From Meghimatium bilineatum (taxonomy: Eukaryota > Mollusca > Gastropoda > Stylommatophora > Philomycidae), in NCBI GenBank assembly GCA_034231615.1, contig CM067306.1, positions 40,968,761 to 41,032,760 of the forward strand: a stretch of 64,000 nucleotides of DNA. Direction: 5' to 3'. Below are positions 1 to 64,000 of this stretch, piece by piece (within the stretch, counting starts at the first letter, position 1; each line of letters opens with the position of its first letter). The notes under the pieces are model-generated. The model was given only the letters and a program-made list of their open reading frames with translations, was not told the origin of the DNA and did not search any database. The position numbers and the translations under genes were made by a program.

Positions 1-89
1 TAAATGTTTTTAAAGAAATCTAGTCATTGTGTTTGAATGACATGAATAGGCTGATATAAGGACAGAGGTAATGGTGCAAGAACTTATTC

Positions 90-440
90 AGTCACTCTGA
101 AAGTCTCGTGACACATGACACAAACATGGCGGTTTCATAAAGATGCATGTTAAAAAAATGGGTCATGTTACTGAACAATTTAGCTGCTCAAAGTATTACA
201 TGGATTTACTGGCCAGGTCATACAGATGTTAGAGGCAATAAAAGAGTACGCTCATTGGTGGTCAATGCTGTGGTTGATGGCACAGTGTTGAATAGAGGGC
301 CGGGCTAATAAGTACAGTCATTGATTTACTACAGAGTGAAGAATATGATGCTGGTGGTGATAATATGCACATACAAAGAATGGTAGAAATGGGGATAGAT
401 ATTCAAGGACTGATGGGAGAAAGTGTGTACTTAACCTGTA
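90..440 (+). mobile_element. LINE-B RNase H C-terminal fragment
   Basis: Broken frames read TWIYWPGHTDVRGNK and NMHIQRMVEMGI, matching the RNase H end (GHAGVRGNERAD) and tail (VHIQRMLEMGVSRG) of other copies in this window. Stops and frameshifts show it is dead. LINE-B is my label for an EN-RT-RNase H family with many relics here. Confidence 0.7.
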
Positions 441-870
441 GCAACCCAGAGAAAATTGTGCATACTTTCTCTGAAGCCTTGCCATTTTTTCTATATTTGT
501 TTTCTTTTTTTGACATAACTTTTTTATTTATTGAGTTATTGATTTCAAATTCTGAGACAATAGAGATAAGTGGATGCTGGATATAGTTTGAAGGTTTTGT
601 TTGCTTGTGTGTGTCAGTGGTATGTTTAGGACAACTAACATTGACAATGTGGACAAACGCACACAAAAAACTTACCTTGTGAATGTCATCCATAGACTTA
701 GCTGTAGAAAATACAGCTCCTCAAATTCCTCGTCGTAAATGTCAGCATTTACATTACTATTAAATATTAACATCTTCCTCAACCCCTATACTTTGGTTTA
801 CAGTACCTGTAACACTAAAGCTTTAAAAATTGTATTTGATTATTCCGAAAAATGGCTGCATTGAAGTTAG
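441..870. other. No gene seen
   Basis: AT-rich unassigned sequence; the open frames on both strands lack recognisable motifs. Confidence 0.4.
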
Positions 871-878
871 GTCTACAC

Positions 879-1084
879 CAGTGTTTCCCAACCTTTATTG
901 TACCATGCCCCACCTAAGTCTTTCTAAAATTATGATGCCCCCCTAAATAAAATCTACATATTTTTTTATATTCAAAAATTAAATTACTCCCTGAATGAAG
1001 CTTAATTACAACATGTTCGAATTTTCCCCCTGAACAATAAAATTGCCCCTATGTGGGGTGTGGGCCCCACGTTGGGAAACACTG
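879..1084. mobile_element. hAT-type MITE with TIRs and 8-bp TSD
   Basis: Begins CAGTGTTTCCCAACCT and ends with the inverted counterpart ACGTTGGGAAACACTG. It is flanked by GTCTACAC (871-878) and GTTTACAC (1085-1092), an 8-bp target duplication with one mismatch, as expected for hAT. About 206 bp, no coding capacity. Confidence 0.85.
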
Positions 1085-1468
1085 GTTTACACAGTTCGGC
1101 TTGCAAACATGAAAAGGTTGAATAAATTATGATTGCGTATTTATATCGCAGCGGAAAATTCAGGGTAATCACTCTAGCACATACTTACTATTAAGAGCAT
1201 GATGGGAAATAACCATGGACGATTGTTGTCCATGACTACAAATGGCTGCCTCAATGTAAACATTTGTCAACATTAGGTTTCTATTGCTAGATTACATTTG
1301 TAGACTTCGGATTGCTACAGGTTAAGAAAGATCAGAAGATCACATAATCCACATCTTACTGTGATTTTGGTTCTGTATATTCTTGGATGGCTATTGGAGC
1401 AGAGAGTGGACCACTTATGGGAATGTTATTTTGTCATGATGCTAATTTATATTCAATAATCAATTTTG

Positions 1469-1640
1469 TCATTGTTGTCTATACTAGGTATTGTTGTCTA
1501 TACTAGGAATTGTTGTCTATACTAGGCATTGTTGTCTATACTAGGCACTGTTGTCTATACTAGGAATTGTTGTCTATACTAGGAATTGTTGTCTATACTA
1601 GGCATTGTTGTCTATACTAGGCATTGTTGTTCATTATTGT
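1469..1640. repeat. 19-bp minisatellite, about 9 copies
   Basis: Unit ATTGTTGTCTATACTAGG plus one variable base, repeated head to tail with very few changes. Confidence 0.93.
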
Positions 1641-2095
1641 GTATATTATTATTGTATTATTAGTTATGGACAAGAATGACATTAAGATTTTTACATGAAC
1701 ATTTTCTGAATATGAACACTAGGCTGGAAGGAGAAGTAAGAATGCTGGAATTACCCCAGGGATGACTAAGGGGCGTTTAAGTTGTGTGTGTTAACCAGCA
1801 AGATATAGGAACAAGCAGCACAGCATGTGCTGGCAGGGACAGAGAACCTGTGAGTTTGCCCAGAGTGTGTTTGCCCCAACAACATACTTCTGGTAATTAG
1901 TGTTACTAATATAAAAGGACAAATAAGTGCCTTTGTCACGAAACAAAAACAAATAATGTCAGATGTGACATGGAAAGGTCTCATCCAAAACAACTTCAAG
2001 AAGAGAATGTTGGATAAGAATATGAAACTGATGCATTGCATTTATTGAATTTGACATCTGGTTCAAGTGCTATAACAGACAAATGTTGATTATTT
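1641..2095. other. Intron/upstream sequence, no feature recognised
   Basis: Nothing beyond short open frames is seen before the acceptor region of exon a. Confidence 0.35.
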
Positions 2096-2169
2096 AGTGA
2101 CTCTAATCCATTGAAATTTGATAGTATTAGTATAGATTTGCATTGAGACGTATGTTTCTCCTGACACAG

Positions 2170-63055
<60,886 letters not shown>

Positions 63056-63495
63056 TTGTGCTTATTATAGGGGAAGTAGAGATAATGAAGTCATCTACAA
63101 TTATGTCACACATTTAAGCACAGAATGATTCCTGCATTTGTCAAAATATGTAAATTTTATACTTTAGCCATGAACTTGCTATTTTATTTATAGCAAATAC
63201 CAAATTTTTCCAGATTTATTTTCGTTCTAGACTAAACAAAGTAACAGGTTAAAGATTGATTTTAAAAAAAATACTTTCACATATTATTAGGATTGATATG
63301 AAGTAACTCTTAGCAGTAAGTGATCAAAAATATTTGTGGCTTATGTAAAAATGACACATTACAGAGTTATACTGTAATCTCCTATTCACTGATTGTTTTG
63401 AAGTAAATAAGTCAGATATCTTTGAGCCCTTAAGTCTTCTAGCTTGTTATTATTGCTATATTTCTGTTACAAGTTTTGTCATATAATAAGAGTAT
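63056..63495 (+). other. PITRM1 3'UTR candidate, AT-rich
   Basis: About 440 bp of single-copy-looking AT-rich sequence follows the stop. No canonical AATAAA is seen here, only variants such as AATAAG near 63406 and 63485 and TATAAA near 63494. The first AATAAA is at 63712 inside a LINE fragment. Confidence 0.5.
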
Positions 63496-63499
63496 ATAA

Positions 63500-63880
63500 A
63501 TATCCCACTGTGACATACCAGGAAATGAAGAGGTATACGTGCTAGCAAAAGATGGAGAAACACGAAACAAAAAGACCAAGAAAAGGGGACCCTCATCAAA
63601 GCTATTAGAGAAGTTGACAATCCAAAAGACAAGTATCAATATCTTGACAGAGTTAAGCAGGTTATCGTCTTTTGCATAGGGACAGGACACAACAGGCTAA
63701 ACAGTCACTTAAATAAACTAAGACTGATTCCATCACCTCTGTGTCCACGTGGGCAGGCAGAACAGACTGCAGAACATATCCTGCAAGACTGTATTACACT
63801 AAACCAGTTACAGAAGGAACACTGGCCCACAGAGACAAATATCCACAGAAAGCTGTATGGAAGTACTGAGTAGCTTTCAA
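63500..63880 (+). mobile_element. LINE RNase H tail fragment
   Basis: HCDIPGNEEVYVLAKDGETR, then FCIGTGHNRLNSHLNKLRLI and AEQTAEHILQDCITLNQLQK with HWPTETNIHRKLYGS, parallel to TGHNRLRSHMYTKFKIG..AKHILQECSEHETLRQTYWPEE of LINE-A but clearly a different family. Confidence 0.8.
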
Positions 63881-63896
63881 ATATAGCAGCATTTAT

Positions 63897-64000
63897 TAAC
63901 CCTTTCAATCCTGGCCAATCAGGAAAAACTCCAAACTTCATTCCCAGGGCAAGGGAATAACTCTGTAAAAATCTGAATTAATTGTGCAAGAAAATTAATA
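63897..64000. mobile_element. Possible left end of another TTAA element, cut by the window edge
   Basis: TTAACCCTTTCAATCCTGGC, then CCAAACTTCATTCCCAGGGC, loosely parallels the left end at 60920 (TTAACCTTCAGGACCCTGGC, ACTTCCCACAGGGC). Confidence 0.4.

Overview
The window is metazoan nuclear DNA: a split gene with GT-AG introns, packed with non-LTR retrotransposons (LINEs), SINE-like elements, mariner/hAT/TTAA DNA transposons and minisatellites. The lineage is not proven by the sequence; the mix of EN-RT-RNase H LINEs, an RTE-type LINE, mariners and short GAA-tailed SINE-like repeats would suit a mollusc or another invertebrate, which is an inference.

One host gene runs left to right across almost the whole window. 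Eighteen coding exons (2170-2258 to 62926-63055) join with fully consistent phases into 2139 nt (712 codons plus stop). They encode the central and C-terminal parts of the mitochondrial presequence protease PITRM1 (PreP, peptidase M16C). About the first third of the protein, including the presequence and the HxxEH zinc site, must lie upstream of the window. The remaining ~97% is intron: the 11th to 17th introns carry the largest insertions (about 7.9 kb, 3 kb, 1.6 kb, 0.6 kb, 8.2 kb, 5 kb and 8.8 kb).

Layout: 0-2.1 kb has a LINE RNase H fragment, a hAT-type MITE and a 19-bp minisatellite. At 2-3 kb is the first visible exon and a tandem duplicate of its first part. At 3-10 kb are a LINE fragment, a 66-bp triplicate, SINE-like copies, a hAT transposase relic and several minisatellites. 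At 10.3-12.4 kb a TTAA-flanked element is interrupted by a near-intact mariner. At 13.4-14.3 kb is an unclassified repeat. At 18.6-21 kb is an RTE-type LINE with target-site duplications. At 23-26 kb and 27.8-33 kb are EN-RT-RNase H LINE relics. At 42.4-46.4 kb is a nearly intact 4-kb LINE with one frameshift. At 52.9-53.8 kb is an internally deleted mariner with perfect inverted repeats. At 54.1-55.4 kb is a 1.3-kb polypyrimidine minisatellite. At 57.8-61.8 kb are three more TTAA-type elements.

The most interesting signal is a set of six TTAA/TTAT-bounded elements. They share one end module of about 200-250 bp but carry different sequences at the other end. In five of the six, that other end holds a 5' splice donor pointing into the element, and most also have a promoter- or first-exon-like look. 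Two copies also share a canonical heat-shock element, and those same two copies form a filled/empty-site pair for the mariner.
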